A stretch of DNA of 64,000 nt from positions 1 through 64,000 of the forward strand of contig NZ_JARJNR010000006.1 in NCBI RefSeq assembly GCF_030143255.1. The letters are read 5' to 3'. A program made the position numbers and the translations under genes. Each line of letters opens with the position of its first letter. Position 1 is the first letter of the stretch. This DNA is from Frigidibacter sp. SD6-1. Lineage in GTDB: Bacteria; Pseudomonadota; Alphaproteobacteria; Rhodobacterales; Rhodobacteraceae. Positions 1 through 9,193 of the stretch are shown here, one piece after another. Under the pieces are notes generated by a model. The model did not search any database and had not been told where the DNA came from. It saw only the letters and a program-made list of their open reading frames with translations.

Positions 1-2
1 CC

Positions 3-3000
3 GCGCCCGGACCCGCACCCGGAGCCACCCCCGCTGCCGCGCCCACCCTGCCGCCCGGCCGCGGCGAAGAGGGCAGCCCCGCCGCCACGGGCCGGGCTAC
101 GGAGCAGCCCTCAGCCCCCGGCGACGCCACCAGCGACGCCCCCGGACCCACCCCCGGACCCACCCCCGGCCCAACCGCCGGGCCAACCGCCGGACCCACG
201 CTCGCCGACCTCTTCGCCGAGGCCGCCCGCCGCCACCCGGGCCGCATCGCGCTGCGCGACGGCGCGCTGAGCCTGACCTACGCCGAGCTCGACGCCGAGA
301 CCAACCGCCTCGCCCACCACCTGATCGCCGAGGCGGCGACCAGAAACCTCGCCCCCCGCACCCTCGGCCCCGACCATATCGTCGCCCTCGCCGCCGACCG
401 CTCCGCCGCGATGATCACCGGCCTCCTCGCCATCCTCAAGACCGGCGCCGCCTACCTGCCCCTCGACCCCGACCATCCCGACGAACGGCTCGCGATGATG
501 ATCGAGGACGCCAACCCAACCCTCATCCTCGCCGACGCAAAAACCGCATCCCGCCTCGAACCAATCACAAAAACCCCCATCACCACCCTCACAACCAACA
601 CATCCCACCACCCAAACACTCACCCCAAAACCCGAACCACAAACCAGAACCTCGCCTACCTCATCTACACCTCAGGCTCGACAGGAAGACCAAAGGGCAC
701 GATGGTCAGTCATCAGTCCGTCGTCCGGCTGTTCTCGGCCACCGATCACTGGTTCGGCTTCGGGCCCGGCGATGTCTGGACGCTTTTCCACTCCTTCGCC
801 TTCGATTTCTCGGTCTGGGAGATTTTCGGCGCGCTCTCGCACGGAGGTACGCTTGTGGTGGTGCCCTGGGCCACCTCGCGCGATCCCGCCGCCTTCGAGC
901 GGCTTTTGGTCGAGGAAGGCGTGACGATCCTCAACCAGACGCCTTCGGCCTTCCAGCAGCTCGTCGCCCACCGGACGGGCCGCGCGGCGCCGAAGCTTGC
1001 GCTGCGCCGCGTGATCTTCGGCGGCGAGGCGCTGAACCGGGCGGCGCTTTCGCCCTGGTTCGCGGCCGAGGGCGACACAGGCCCGCAGCTTGTGAACATG
1101 TACGGGATCACCGAGACCACCGTCCATGTCACCTATCAGCCGCTGACCGCCAACGAGACCGCGCCGAACGCCATCGGCGGGCCGATCCCCGATCTGGAAA
1201 TCCGCGTCCTCGACACCGCGCTGGAGCCCCTGCCGCCCGGCATCCCCGGCGAGATCTACGTCGCGGGTCCGGGGCTGGCGCGCGGCTATCTGAACCGGCC
1301 CGACCTGACGGCGGAACGGTTCCTGCCCGACCCCTACGGCCCGCCCGGATCGCGTATGTACCGCAGCGGCGACCTTGCCCGTCGCCGCCGGGATGGCGGA
1401 TATGACTATGTCGGGCGCGCCGATCAGCAGGTGAAGGTGCGCGGCTTCCGGATCGAGCTTGGCGAGGTCGAGGCGGCGCTCGCCGCCATTCCGGGCGTCC
1501 GGGCCGCACATGCGGCGGCGCGCGACGGGCGGCTTCTGGCCTGGCATGTCTCGGACCTTGGCGCCGACGATCTGCGGGCGGCGCTTGCCGACCGGCTGCC
1601 CGCCTATATGGTGCCGCAGGCCTTCATCGCGGTCGAGGCGCTGCCGCTGACTGTGAACGGCAAGGTCGACCGCACGGCCCTGCCCGACCCGTCCGGCGCC
1701 GAACCGGCGGCGGAAATCGTGCCGCCGCGCACGCCGACCGAGGCGGCGCTCGCGCGTATCTGGGCCGAGGTTCTCGACCGGCCGGCGGTTGGCGTGACCG
1801 AGAATTTCTTCGCCGCGGGCGGGGATTCGATGCGCGCGGTCACGGTCGCAGCCCGGGCACGCGAGGCGGGCCTTTCGCTGAGCGTCGAGGCGATCTTCCG
1901 CCATCAGACCGTTGCGGCGCTGGCGACGCTGGCGGCTGCGGCGCCCGCCGCCACCGCACCGACCCTGTCCAGAGAGGATCGCGCCCGTCTGCCCCAGGGA
2001 GCGGAGACCGCCTGGCCAATGACCCGGCTGCAGCTTGGCATGCTCTTCCATGGCGCCGCCGAGGCGGCGTCTGGCCTCTATCACGATGTCTTTTCCTTCC
2101 GGCTGCGCCTTGGCTGGAACGAGGCGCATTTCCGGTCCGCGCTGAGGCTTCTCGTCGCGCGCCATCCGGTGCTGCGATCCTCATTCGACCTGCAGCGTTT
2201 CGCGCGCCCGATGCAGCTCGTCTGGGCGGACGTACCGCTGCCGGTCGAGGTCGCCGACCTGACGGCGCAGCCACCTGAGGCCCGGCAGGCGCGGATCGAG
2301 CGTGATCTGCAGGCCGAGCGTGCGCGCCCCTTCGTGGCCGAAGAGGCGCCGCTTCTGCGCGTGATCGTCCATGTGCTGGATGCTGACGATGTGCAGATCA
2401 CCCTGAGCTTCCACCACGCGATCCTCGATGGCTGGAGCGTCGCGGCCCTGCAGGCGGAACTTCTCGATCTCTGGGCCCGGATCGGGCGCGGCGAAAACCC
2501 CGCGCCGCTGCCCCTGGCCAATGACCCGTCGGTCGCGGCCCATGCCGAAGAGGCCGCACTCGCCTCGGGCGCGGCCCGCGCCTTCTGGGCCGATGCGCTC
2601 GAGGGGCATCGGCTGCTTGAACTGCCGCCTGCCCAACCGGCCGCAGCGGGCGCGCCGCGTCACGGCTCGCTGCCCGTCGCGCTTGATGCGGGCCTCGCGG
2701 CCGGGCTGGAAGCGCGTGCCAGAGAACTTGGCGTACCGGTCCGGACGCTGCTGCTTGCCGCACATATGAAGATGCTGTCGGTCTGGGGCGGCGCAAGCGA
2801 TGTCACCACCGGCCTTGTTACCCACACGCGCCCCGAATGCACCGATGGCGAGCGGATGCTGGGGCTCTTCCTCAACAGCCTGCCGCTCAGGCTGACACTC
2901 GGCACCGACAGCTGGCGCCTGTTCGCCGCGCGCCTGTTCGAGGCGGAGCTTGGCCTTGCCGCGCACCGTTTCTATCCGCTCGCCCAGATCGTCGAGGACC

Positions 3001-5138
3001 ATGGCCGCGCCATGCTCTTTGATGTGGTCTTCAACTTCATCAACTTCCATGTTCTGGACCGCGCGCTCACCGCAGCCGGGACCGACGCACCCGATCTGGT
3101 CGATCATTCCTCTTTCGAGGCCACGAATTTCGCGCTGACGCTGCATGCGGTGCAGCGCGGCAGCACCTTGTCGCTCAACTTCGCCTTCGACCGCGCCCGG
3201 ATCGACGAGACGACCGTCCGGCGTATGGCCGACACCTGCCTCGCCGCGCTGCGGATGGTCGCCGAGACGCCCGACAGTTCGGTCGCCGACATGCCTGCGC
3301 TTTCCGGCACGGATCGCAAGCTGCTCGAAGGCTGGAACGCCACGCAGACCGTCTATGCCGACGCCGACACGACCCTCACAGCGCTGATTGAGCGGGCGGC
3401 GGCGGGCCACCCCGACCGGACAGCCCTGCGGTTTGGAGGCGGGGCGATGGATTTCGCCACCCTGAACGCCCGCGCCAACCGGCTGGCGCATGCCCTGCGC
3501 GCGCGCGGTGTCGGGCCCGACACGCCCGTCGGCCTGGCGGTCGAGCGGTCGTTCGAGATGATCGTGGCCATCCTCGCCATCCTCAAGGCGGGCGGCGCCT
3601 GGATGCCGCTGCCGCCCGATTATCCCGCCGAGCGTCGCGCGATGATGATCGAGGATGCCCGGCCCGCTTTGATCCTCGCCCAGCCGCATCTCGCCGGTAT
3701 CCCGGGCGCCGAGGTGATGCTTCTGGGGCCGGATCACGAGCCGCAGGACCAGCCCGACACCAACCCCGATCCGGTCGCCGGGCCTGATCATACCGCCTAT
3801 GTGATCTTCACCTCCGGCTCGACCGGCCGCCCGAAAGGCGTGGCGGTTCCCCACCGGGCCATCGTCAACCGGCTGCTGTGGATGGGCGAGGCCTATGGCT
3901 TCGGCCCCGACGACCGGGTGATGCAGAAGACGCCCATCGGCTTCGACGTATCGGTCTGGGAACTGATCCTGCCGCTGATGTGCGGCGCCACGATGGTGAT
4001 CGCCGCCCCCGAAGGCCACCGCGACACTGCCTACCTGTCGCGCCTGATCCGGGAGGAGGCGGTGACGGTGCTGCATTTCGTGCCGCCCTTGCTCGACGTC
4101 TTCCTCGACGCCGGGGATGCGGGCGCCGCGGGTTCGCTCCGCGCGGTCTTCTGTTCGGGCCAGGCGCTGCCACGGGCGACCGTCCGCCGCTTCCACAAGC
4201 TGCTGCCGCAAGCCGCGCTTCACAACCTTTACGGCCCGACCGAGGCCGCCGTGGATGTCACCGCCTGGACCTGCACGCCATCGGAGCGCGATGAAAGCGT
4301 GCCGATCGGCCGGGCCATCGCGAATGTGACGATGCATGTACTGGACGAAGGGCTATCGCCGGTGCCGCCCGGCGTCGCGGGCGAGGTCTATATCGGCGGC
4401 GTCGCCCTCGCGCGCGGTTACCTGAACCGGCCCGACCTGACGGCGGCGGCTTTCCTGCCCGACCCGTTCGGCCCGGCCGGATCGCGCCTTTACCGCACCG
4501 GCGATATCGGCCGCTTCCGGCCCGACGGCGCCATCGATTATCTCGGCCGCGCCGACGACCAGATCAAGATCCGCGGCATGCGGATCGAACCGGCCGAGGT
4601 CGAGGCCGCGCTTCTTGCCGAAGGCGCGGCGCAGGCGGTGGTGATGGCGCGCCCGGGCGCAGACGGTGCGGCGGAGCTTCTGGCCTGGGTCGTCGGCGGC
4701 CCGGATGCGGCACAGCTGCGCGCGGGCCTCGCCCGCCGCCTTGCACCGGCGATGATGCCCGCCCGTATCGTCGCGCTCGCCGCCCTGCCGCTGACCGCGA
4801 ACGGCAAGGTCGACCGCCGCGCCCTGCCCTCTCCAACCCGGGAACAACGCCTTGTCGTCACCCCGCGCAGCCCGACCGAGGCGAGGGTCGCGGCAATCTG
4901 GGCCGCAATCCTCGCGCAGCCGGATGTCGGCGCGACCGACGATTTCTTCCGCCTCGGCGGCCATTCGATCGCGGCGCTGCGGATGCTTGCCGAGCTGCAG
5001 CGCGAGACCGGCATTGCCGTCTCGCTGCGCACCTTCCTCGCCGAGCCGAGCGTCGAGGCGCTCGCCGCCGCGCTCGACGCCATCGCCATGACCGCCGCCC
5101 CCGACAACGCCACCGAAACGGAGACGATCCTGATATGA
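3..5138 (+). CDS. Non-ribosomal peptide synthetase, 5'-truncated (A-T-C-A-T; predicted Thr then Ser)
   Basis: The frame is open to the left window edge, so the true start lies outside; residues are counted from base 3. A Pro/Gly/Thr/Ala linker (1-66) leads into adenylation domain A1 (about 67-560). Then come carrier T1 (Ser609 in AGGDS), a condensation domain (HHAILDG at 804-810), A2 (about 1125-1600) and carrier T2 (Ser1655 in GGHS). Aligning A4-A5 by eye to GrsA gives pocket codes DFWNIGMVHK for A1, the classical threonine code, and DVWHFSLVDK for A2, the serine code of EntF. There is no thioesterase, so the chain should pass to the next protein, whose start overlaps this stop as ATGA. The order of modules upstream is unknown. 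Bases 520-690 have codon use unlike the rest. The NRPS call is certain; the substrate calls are good inferences. Confidence 0.95.
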   Translation, partial: APGPAPGATPAAAPTLPPGRGEEGSPAATGRATEQPSAPGDATSDAPGPTPGPTPGPTAGPTAGPTLADLFAEAARRHPGRIALRDGALSLTYAELDAETNRLAHHLIAEAATRNLAPRTLGPDHIVALAADRSAAMITGLLAILKTGAAYLPLDPDHPDERLAMMIEDANPTLILADAKTASRLEPITKTPITTLTTNTSHHPNTHPKTRTTNQNLAYLIYTSGSTGRPKGTMVSHQSVVRLFSATDHWFGFGPGDVWTLFHSFAFDFSVWEIFGALSHGGTLVVVPWATSRDPAAFERLLVEEGVTILNQTPSAFQQLVAHRTGRAAPKLALRRVIFGGEALNRAALSPWFAAEGDTGPQLVNMYGITETTVHVTYQPLTANETAPNAIGGPIPDLEIRVLDTALEPLPPGIPGEIYVAGPGLARGYLNRPDLTAERFLPDPYGPPGSRMYRSGDLARRRRDGGYDYVGRADQQVKVRGFRIELGEVEAALAAIPGVRAAHAAARDGRLLAWHVSDLGADDLRAALADRLPAYMVPQAFIAVEALPLTVNGKVDRTALPDPSGAEPAAEIVPPRTPTEAALARIWAEVLDRPAVGVTENFFAAGGDSMRAVTVAARAREAGLSLSVEAIFRHQTVAALATLAAAAPAATAPTLSREDRARLPQGAETAWPMTRLQLGMLFHGAAEAASGLYHDVFSFRLRLGWNEAHFRSALRLLVARHPVLRSSFDLQRFARPMQLVWADVPLPVEVADLTAQPPEARQARIERDLQAERARPFVAEEAPLLRVIVHVLDADDVQITLSFHHAILDGWSVAALQAELLDLWARIGRGENPAPLPLANDPSVAAHAEEAALASGAARAFWADALEGHRLLELPPAQPAAAGAPRHGSLPVALDAGLAAGLEARARELGVPVRTLLLAAHMKMLSVWGGASDVTTGLVTHTRPECTDGERMLGLFLNSLPLRLTLGTDSWRLFAARLFEAELGLAAHRFYPLAQIVEDHGRAMLFDVVFNFINFHVLDRALTAAGTDAPDLVDHSSFEATNFALTLHAVQRGSTLSLNFAFDRARIDETTVRRMADTCLAALRMVAETPDSSVADMPALSGTDRKLLEGWNATQTVYADADTTLTALIERAAAGHPDRTALRFGGGAMDFATLNARANRLAHALRARGVGPDTPVGLAVERSFEMIVAILAILKAGGAWMPLPPDYPAERRAMMIEDARPALILAQPHLAGIPGAEVMLLGPDHEPQDQPDTNPDPVAGPDHTAYVIFTSGSTGRPKGVAVPHRAIVNRLLWMGEAYGFGPDDRVMQKTPIGFDVSVWELILPLMCGATMVIAAPEGHRDTAYLSRLIREEAVTVLHFVPPLLDVFLDAGDAGAAGSLRAVFCSGQALPRATVRRFHKLLPQAALHNLYGPTEAAVDVTAWTCTPSERDESVPIGRAIANVTMHVLDEGLSPVPPGVAGEVYIGGVALARGYLNRPDLTAAAFLPDPFGPAGSRLYRTGDIGRFRPDGAIDYLGRADDQIKIRGMRIEPAEVEAALLAEGAAQAVVMARPGADGAAELLAWVVGGPDAAQLRAGLARRLAPAMMPARIVALAALPLTANGKVDRRALPSPTREQRLVVTPRSPTEARVAAIWAAILAQPDVGATDDFFRLGGHSIAALRMLAELQRETGIAVSLRTFLAEPSVEALAAALDAIAMTAAPDNATETETILI
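141..200 (+). repeat. Tandem 12-bp coding repeat (PGPT/AGPT linker)
   Basis: Five in-frame copies of a 12-base unit encode PGPT three times and AGPT twice, inside the flexible linker just before the first visible adenylation domain. The length of the tract is a multiple of three, so gain or loss of units would keep the frame. It is a linker repeat, not a CRISPR or regulatory array. Confidence 0.8.
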
Positions 5139-8100
5139 CCATCGCCGACATCATTCGCGAGGCCAGCGGCGCGGGCGTCAGGCTCTGGCTGAAGGACGGC
5201 CAGCTTGCGGTTTCCGGCAAGGGGCCGGTGCCGGACGGCCTTCTGGACCGGATCCGGACCGAGAAACCGGCGATCACCGCCTGGCTCGCCGCGCTGGCCG
5301 AGGATGCGGCGGCGCAGGCCGACCCGATCCTGCCGGGCGTGGCACCCGAGGGGGGCGAGCCGCTCTCCTTCTCGCAAAAGCGTCTCTGGGTGATCGAGGA
5401 GATGGAGGCAGCGGCGGGCCTTTATACCGTGCCGATCGTCCTGTCGGTGCAGGGCGCGCTCGACATACCCGCGCTTGAACGCGCCCTGACCGCGCTTGTG
5501 GCGCGGCACGACATCCTGCGCACCGTGGTCCGCCCGACGGCTGAGGGCGCGGTGCAGCATGTACTGCCGCCCGCGCCCGTGATCCTCGACCTTGCCGATC
5601 TCTCGGCCGAGGCTGATCCCGCCGCCGCTCTGACGGCCCTTGGCCGCGCCGAGGCGATGGCCCGTTTCGACCTCGCCAATGGCCCGATGCTGCGCGCGCG
5701 CCTGGCCCGGACCGGCCCGGCGGCGCACTGCCTCTTCCTCACGCTTCACCATATCTCGACTGACGGCTGGTCGAACGGCGTGCTCTTGGACGAACTCGCG
5801 CGGCTTTATGCGGGCGAGGAGCTGCCCGCGCCGCGCCTGCAATTTGCCGATTTCGCCCGCTGGCAGCGCCAGCTGGTGGAGCGGCGCGGCGCCGCGCTCG
5901 CCGACTGGTGGGCACGCGAACTCAAGGGCGTGCCCGACGTTCACGACCTGCCGACCGACCGGCCCCGCCCGCCGGTCCTGACATCGGCAGGCGGCAGCCT
6001 GCGCGGCGCGATCCCGGCCGACACCACCGCGCTGCTGCGTGACCTCGCGCGGCTCAGGGGTGTCAGCCTCTTCACGCTCCTCTTCACCGCCTACGCCGCC
6101 CTTCTGCACCGATGGTCGGGCGCCCGTGATCTGGTGGTGGGCTGCCCGGTCGCGGGGCGCGAGCGCGACGAGCTGAAGGAAATGGTGGGCTTCCTTGTCA
6201 ACACCCTGCCCCTGCGCGCCACCCCCGACCCCGAGGAAAGCTTCACCGATTTCCTCTCTGCCTGCGCGCGGCGCACGGCGGACGCCTTCTCGCATCAGGA
6301 CCTGCCGTTCGAGATGATCGTCGAACGGCTGAACCCCACGCGCAGCCTCAGCCACACGCCGCTGGTGCAGATCGCCTTCTCGCTGGCCCAGGCCGAGGAG
6401 AGGGGCTTTTCCTTTCCCGGCCTCACCTTCACCGGCGTCGAACCGATGGTAGCACCCGCGAAGTTCGAACTGTCGCTCGCCATCGCCGACCGGGGCGAGG
6501 CGGGGCTCGACCTCGACTGGTCCTACGCCACCGACCTTTTCGAGGCGCCGGGGATCGCAAGGCTGAACCGCGGGTTCCTGTCGCTGCTCGATGCCGTAGC
6601 GCGCGATCCGCGCACACGGGTCGGCGACCTGCCGGTCGTTTCGCCCGCCGAGGCGGAGGCGCTTCTGACACTCGGCACCGGCGTCCGGATGGACCATCCC
6701 GAGCCCCCGCCAAAACCCTACGAGCAGATCGAAGGCTGGGCGGCGCGCCAGCCCGACGCGGTCGCCGTCGAGGAAGGCGACGGGCGCTGGACCTATGGCG
6801 AGATCAACGGGGCGGCCAACCGCCTTGCCCACCACCTGATCGCGCGGGGCCTCCGCACTGGCGACAGCGTCGGCATCGCCACCGGCCGCCATGCCGAGAT
6901 GGTGATCGCCGTTCTTGCCGCCAACAAGGCGGGCGGGGTCTTCGTGCAGATGCCGGTCGACGTGCCGCCCGAACGGCTGCGGCGCATCCAGGAAGATTGC
7001 GGGGCGGAGGTGATCCTGACCACATCGCGCCTGCCCGATGCTGCAGCACTTCCCGGCGCGCTGATGCTCGACCGGCCGGAACCTTGGGCGCACCGCCCCG
7101 CCGGAAACCCGCCGCGCCATGCGGGCGAGAACTGCTATATCGTCTATACCTCCGGCACGACCGGCATGCCGAAGGGCGCGATCAACACCCACCGCGGCCT
7201 TTACAACCTGTGCCTCTGGCAGACCGGCCTGACCGGCATCACCGACCGCTCGGTCCATACCTGTTCGGCCAATCCCGCCTTCGACGCGGTCGTGTGGGAA
7301 ATCTGGCCGACCCTCACCGTGGGTGGCCGCCTCGCAATCCTGTCGTCCGAGACATTGTCGGACCGCGACCGGCTGCAGGCCGCCATCGACCGCGCGCGGC
7401 CCAGCCATTTCTGGCTTCCGACCGGGCTGATGGAAGCGATGTGCGCGGCGGGCCTTGTCATGCCCGCCTCGGTCGAATGGGTCTGCACCGGCGGCGACCG
7501 GCTGCAGACCTATCCGCTGCCGCGCGACCGGGGCCTGCCGCTTCTGAACATCTACGGGCCGTCCGAAGCCTCGGTCTTCACCGTCTATGCCGTCCTCGGC
7601 CCCGATCACCACGGCACACCGCCGATCGGACGCCCGGTCGGCAATACCAACGCCTATGTGCTCGACGACCGGCTGCATCTGGTGCCTGAGGGCGCCGTCG
7701 GCGAACTCTGCATCTCCGGCCCCTTCCTCGGACCGGGCTATATCAACCGCCCCGAACTGACGGCCGAGAAATATGTGGCGAACCCGTTCGCCACACCGGG
7801 GCACGACACGCTCTACCGCACCGGCGACATCGCGCGCTGGCGGCCTGACGGGCAGCTCGACTGCCTCGGGCGCAGCGATTTCCAAGTCAAGATCCGCGGC
7901 TACCGGATCGAGCCGCAGGAGGTCGCAGCCGAGATCCTGCGCCAGCCCGGGGTGAGGGCCGCCTTCGTCGACGTGGCCGAACGCGGCGACAAACGGCTCG
8001 TGGCCTATGCGGTCGCGGCCGAGGCACAGACCGACACCCACCGCCTGCAGGAACGGATCGCCGAGGCGCTTGCCCGCGTCCTGCCCAGCTACATGCTGCC

Positions 8101-9193
8101 TGACCGGTTCGTCTGGCTGGGCGAGCTGCCGCTGACCGAACGCGGCAAGATCGACCGCCGCGCGCTTGCCGCGCTCGACGCGGGCGGGCCCCAGCAGGTC
8201 AATACCGCAAGCCCCCGCGACGCGATCGAACATCGGCTCTACGACATCTGGTCCTCGATCCTTCTGCATCCCGAGATCGGGGTGAAGGACAATTTCTTCG
8301 ACATCGGCGGCAATTCCCTGTCGGCGATCAAGACGATCTACCGGATCAACGAGGCCTTCGGCACCCGCTTCGCCACGACCGAGATCGTCGCCCATCCGAC
8401 GATCGAGGCGATGGGCGGGCTGATCCGCGCGGGCGAAGGCCGCAGGCCCTCGGCCAACCCGGTCTGTTTCCGGCAGGGCGACGGCGCGGCCAATGTGATC
8501 TGCATCCATCCCGCAGGCGGCACCGCCTATGGCTATCTCTCGCTCGCCAAGGCGCTGCCCGCCCATATCGGCGTCTGGGGGGTGCAGTCGGTCGGCGTCG
8601 AGCCGGACGAGGCCTTCCTGCCCGACATAGGCGCGATGGCCGACCTTTACCTGACGCTGGTCGAACCGCTCCTTGACCGGCCCTGCGTGCTGACCGGTGC
8701 CTCGTTCGGCGGGTTCGTCGCTTATGAAATGGCGCGGCGGCTGGCCGAGCGCGGCATCACCCATGTGACCGCGGTCCTGCTGGATTCGATGGGCAGCGAC
8801 GATCCTGCCTTGCGGGCCGACGAGACGACCGCCGATGCCGCGACCTTCCGCCAGAAGCTCGTGACCTACAACGGCATGTATCCCGGCATCGAGGACGGGC
8901 AGATCGCCCAATATCACGCGCTTTACAATCACAACACGCTCGCCTCGCGCCGCTGGGATTTCCGTGCCAGCCGGGGCCGCACCGTGCTGATCCAGGCCAT
9001 CGCCGGGCGCAGCCGCCTGCAGCTTCTGGCACTGCGCTTCTTCTGGCGACTGCGCGCCAAGGGGCCGTTCCTCTTCAAGGTCACCGGCGGCGACCATTCG
9101 ACCATGCTCGAAGGTGCCGACGTGACCCGCATCGGCCGGATTATCGAGAAGATTCTCACCGGGCGGCTGCTGCCGCCGAAGGACAGACCATGA
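5135..9193 (+). CDS. Non-ribosomal peptide synthetase with TubC-type docking domain (C-A-T-TE)
   Basis: This 1352-residue protein starts with about 50 residues resembling TubC N-terminal docking domains, which fits accepting a chain from the preceding synthetase. Then come a condensation domain (HHISTDG at 205-211), an adenylation domain (A3 motif near 671-680), a carrier (Ser1061 in IGGNS) and a thioesterase (GASFGG, nucleophile Ser1190). The pocket reads by eye as DAWFCGIVFK. This is not a code I recognise exactly; it is nearest to aliphatic codes such as the Leu code DAWFLGNVVK, so the substrate is a weak call. The thioesterase is odd: it would release the chain here although another megasynthase follows in the operon. 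ATGA overlaps join it to both neighbours. Confidence 0.93.
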   Translation: MTIADIIREASGAGVRLWLKDGQLAVSGKGPVPDGLLDRIRTEKPAITAWLAALAEDAAAQADPILPGVAPEGGEPLSFSQKRLWVIEEMEAAAGLYTVPIVLSVQGALDIPALERALTALVARHDILRTVVRPTAEGAVQHVLPPAPVILDLADLSAEADPAAALTALGRAEAMARFDLANGPMLRARLARTGPAAHCLFLTLHHISTDGWSNGVLLDELARLYAGEELPAPRLQFADFARWQRQLVERRGAALADWWARELKGVPDVHDLPTDRPRPPVLTSAGGSLRGAIPADTTALLRDLARLRGVSLFTLLFTAYAALLHRWSGARDLVVGCPVAGRERDELKEMVGFLVNTLPLRATPDPEESFTDFLSACARRTADAFSHQDLPFEMIVERLNPTRSLSHTPLVQIAFSLAQAEERGFSFPGLTFTGVEPMVAPAKFELSLAIADRGEAGLDLDWSYATDLFEAPGIARLNRGFLSLLDAVARDPRTRVGDLPVVSPAEAEALLTLGTGVRMDHPEPPPKPYEQIEGWAARQPDAVAVEEGDGRWTYGEINGAANRLAHHLIARGLRTGDSVGIATGRHAEMVIAVLAANKAGGVFVQMPVDVPPERLRRIQEDCGAEVILTTSRLPDAAALPGALMLDRPEPWAHRPAGNPPRHAGENCYIVYTSGTTGMPKGAINTHRGLYNLCLWQTGLTGITDRSVHTCSANPAFDAVVWEIWPTLTVGGRLAILSSETLSDRDRLQAAIDRARPSHFWLPTGLMEAMCAAGLVMPASVEWVCTGGDRLQTYPLPRDRGLPLLNIYGPSEASVFTVYAVLGPDHHGTPPIGRPVGNTNAYVLDDRLHLVPEGAVGELCISGPFLGPGYINRPELTAEKYVANPFATPGHDTLYRTGDIARWRPDGQLDCLGRSDFQVKIRGYRIEPQEVAAEILRQPGVRAAFVDVAERGDKRLVAYAVAAEAQTDTHRLQERIAEALARVLPSYMLPDRFVWLGELPLTERGKIDRRALAALDAGGPQQVNTASPRDAIEHRLYDIWSSILLHPEIGVKDNFFDIGGNSLSAIKTIYRINEAFGTRFATTEIVAHPTIEAMGGLIRAGEGRRPSANPVCFRQGDGAANVICIHPAGGTAYGYLSLAKALPAHIGVWGVQSVGVEPDEAFLPDIGAMADLYLTLVEPLLDRPCVLTGASFGGFVAYEMARRLAERGITHVTAVLLDSMGSDDPALRADETTADAATFRQKLVTYNGMYPGIEDGQIAQYHALYNHNTLASRRWDFRASRGRTVLIQAIAGRSRLQLLALRFFWRLRAKGPFLFKVTGGDHSTMLEGADVTRIGRIIEKILTGRLLPPKDRP

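Noticed and set aside
141-200. Regular 12-base repeats as a possible CRISPR or regulatory array
   Set aside because: Units are contiguous without spacers, in frame, and encode a PGPT linker of the synthetase.
672-4337. Minus-strand open frames of 497 and 718 codons opposite the first synthetase
   Set aside because: These are antisense shadows of A, T and C domains; no recognisable motif, no ribosome binding site and no neighbour on that strand.
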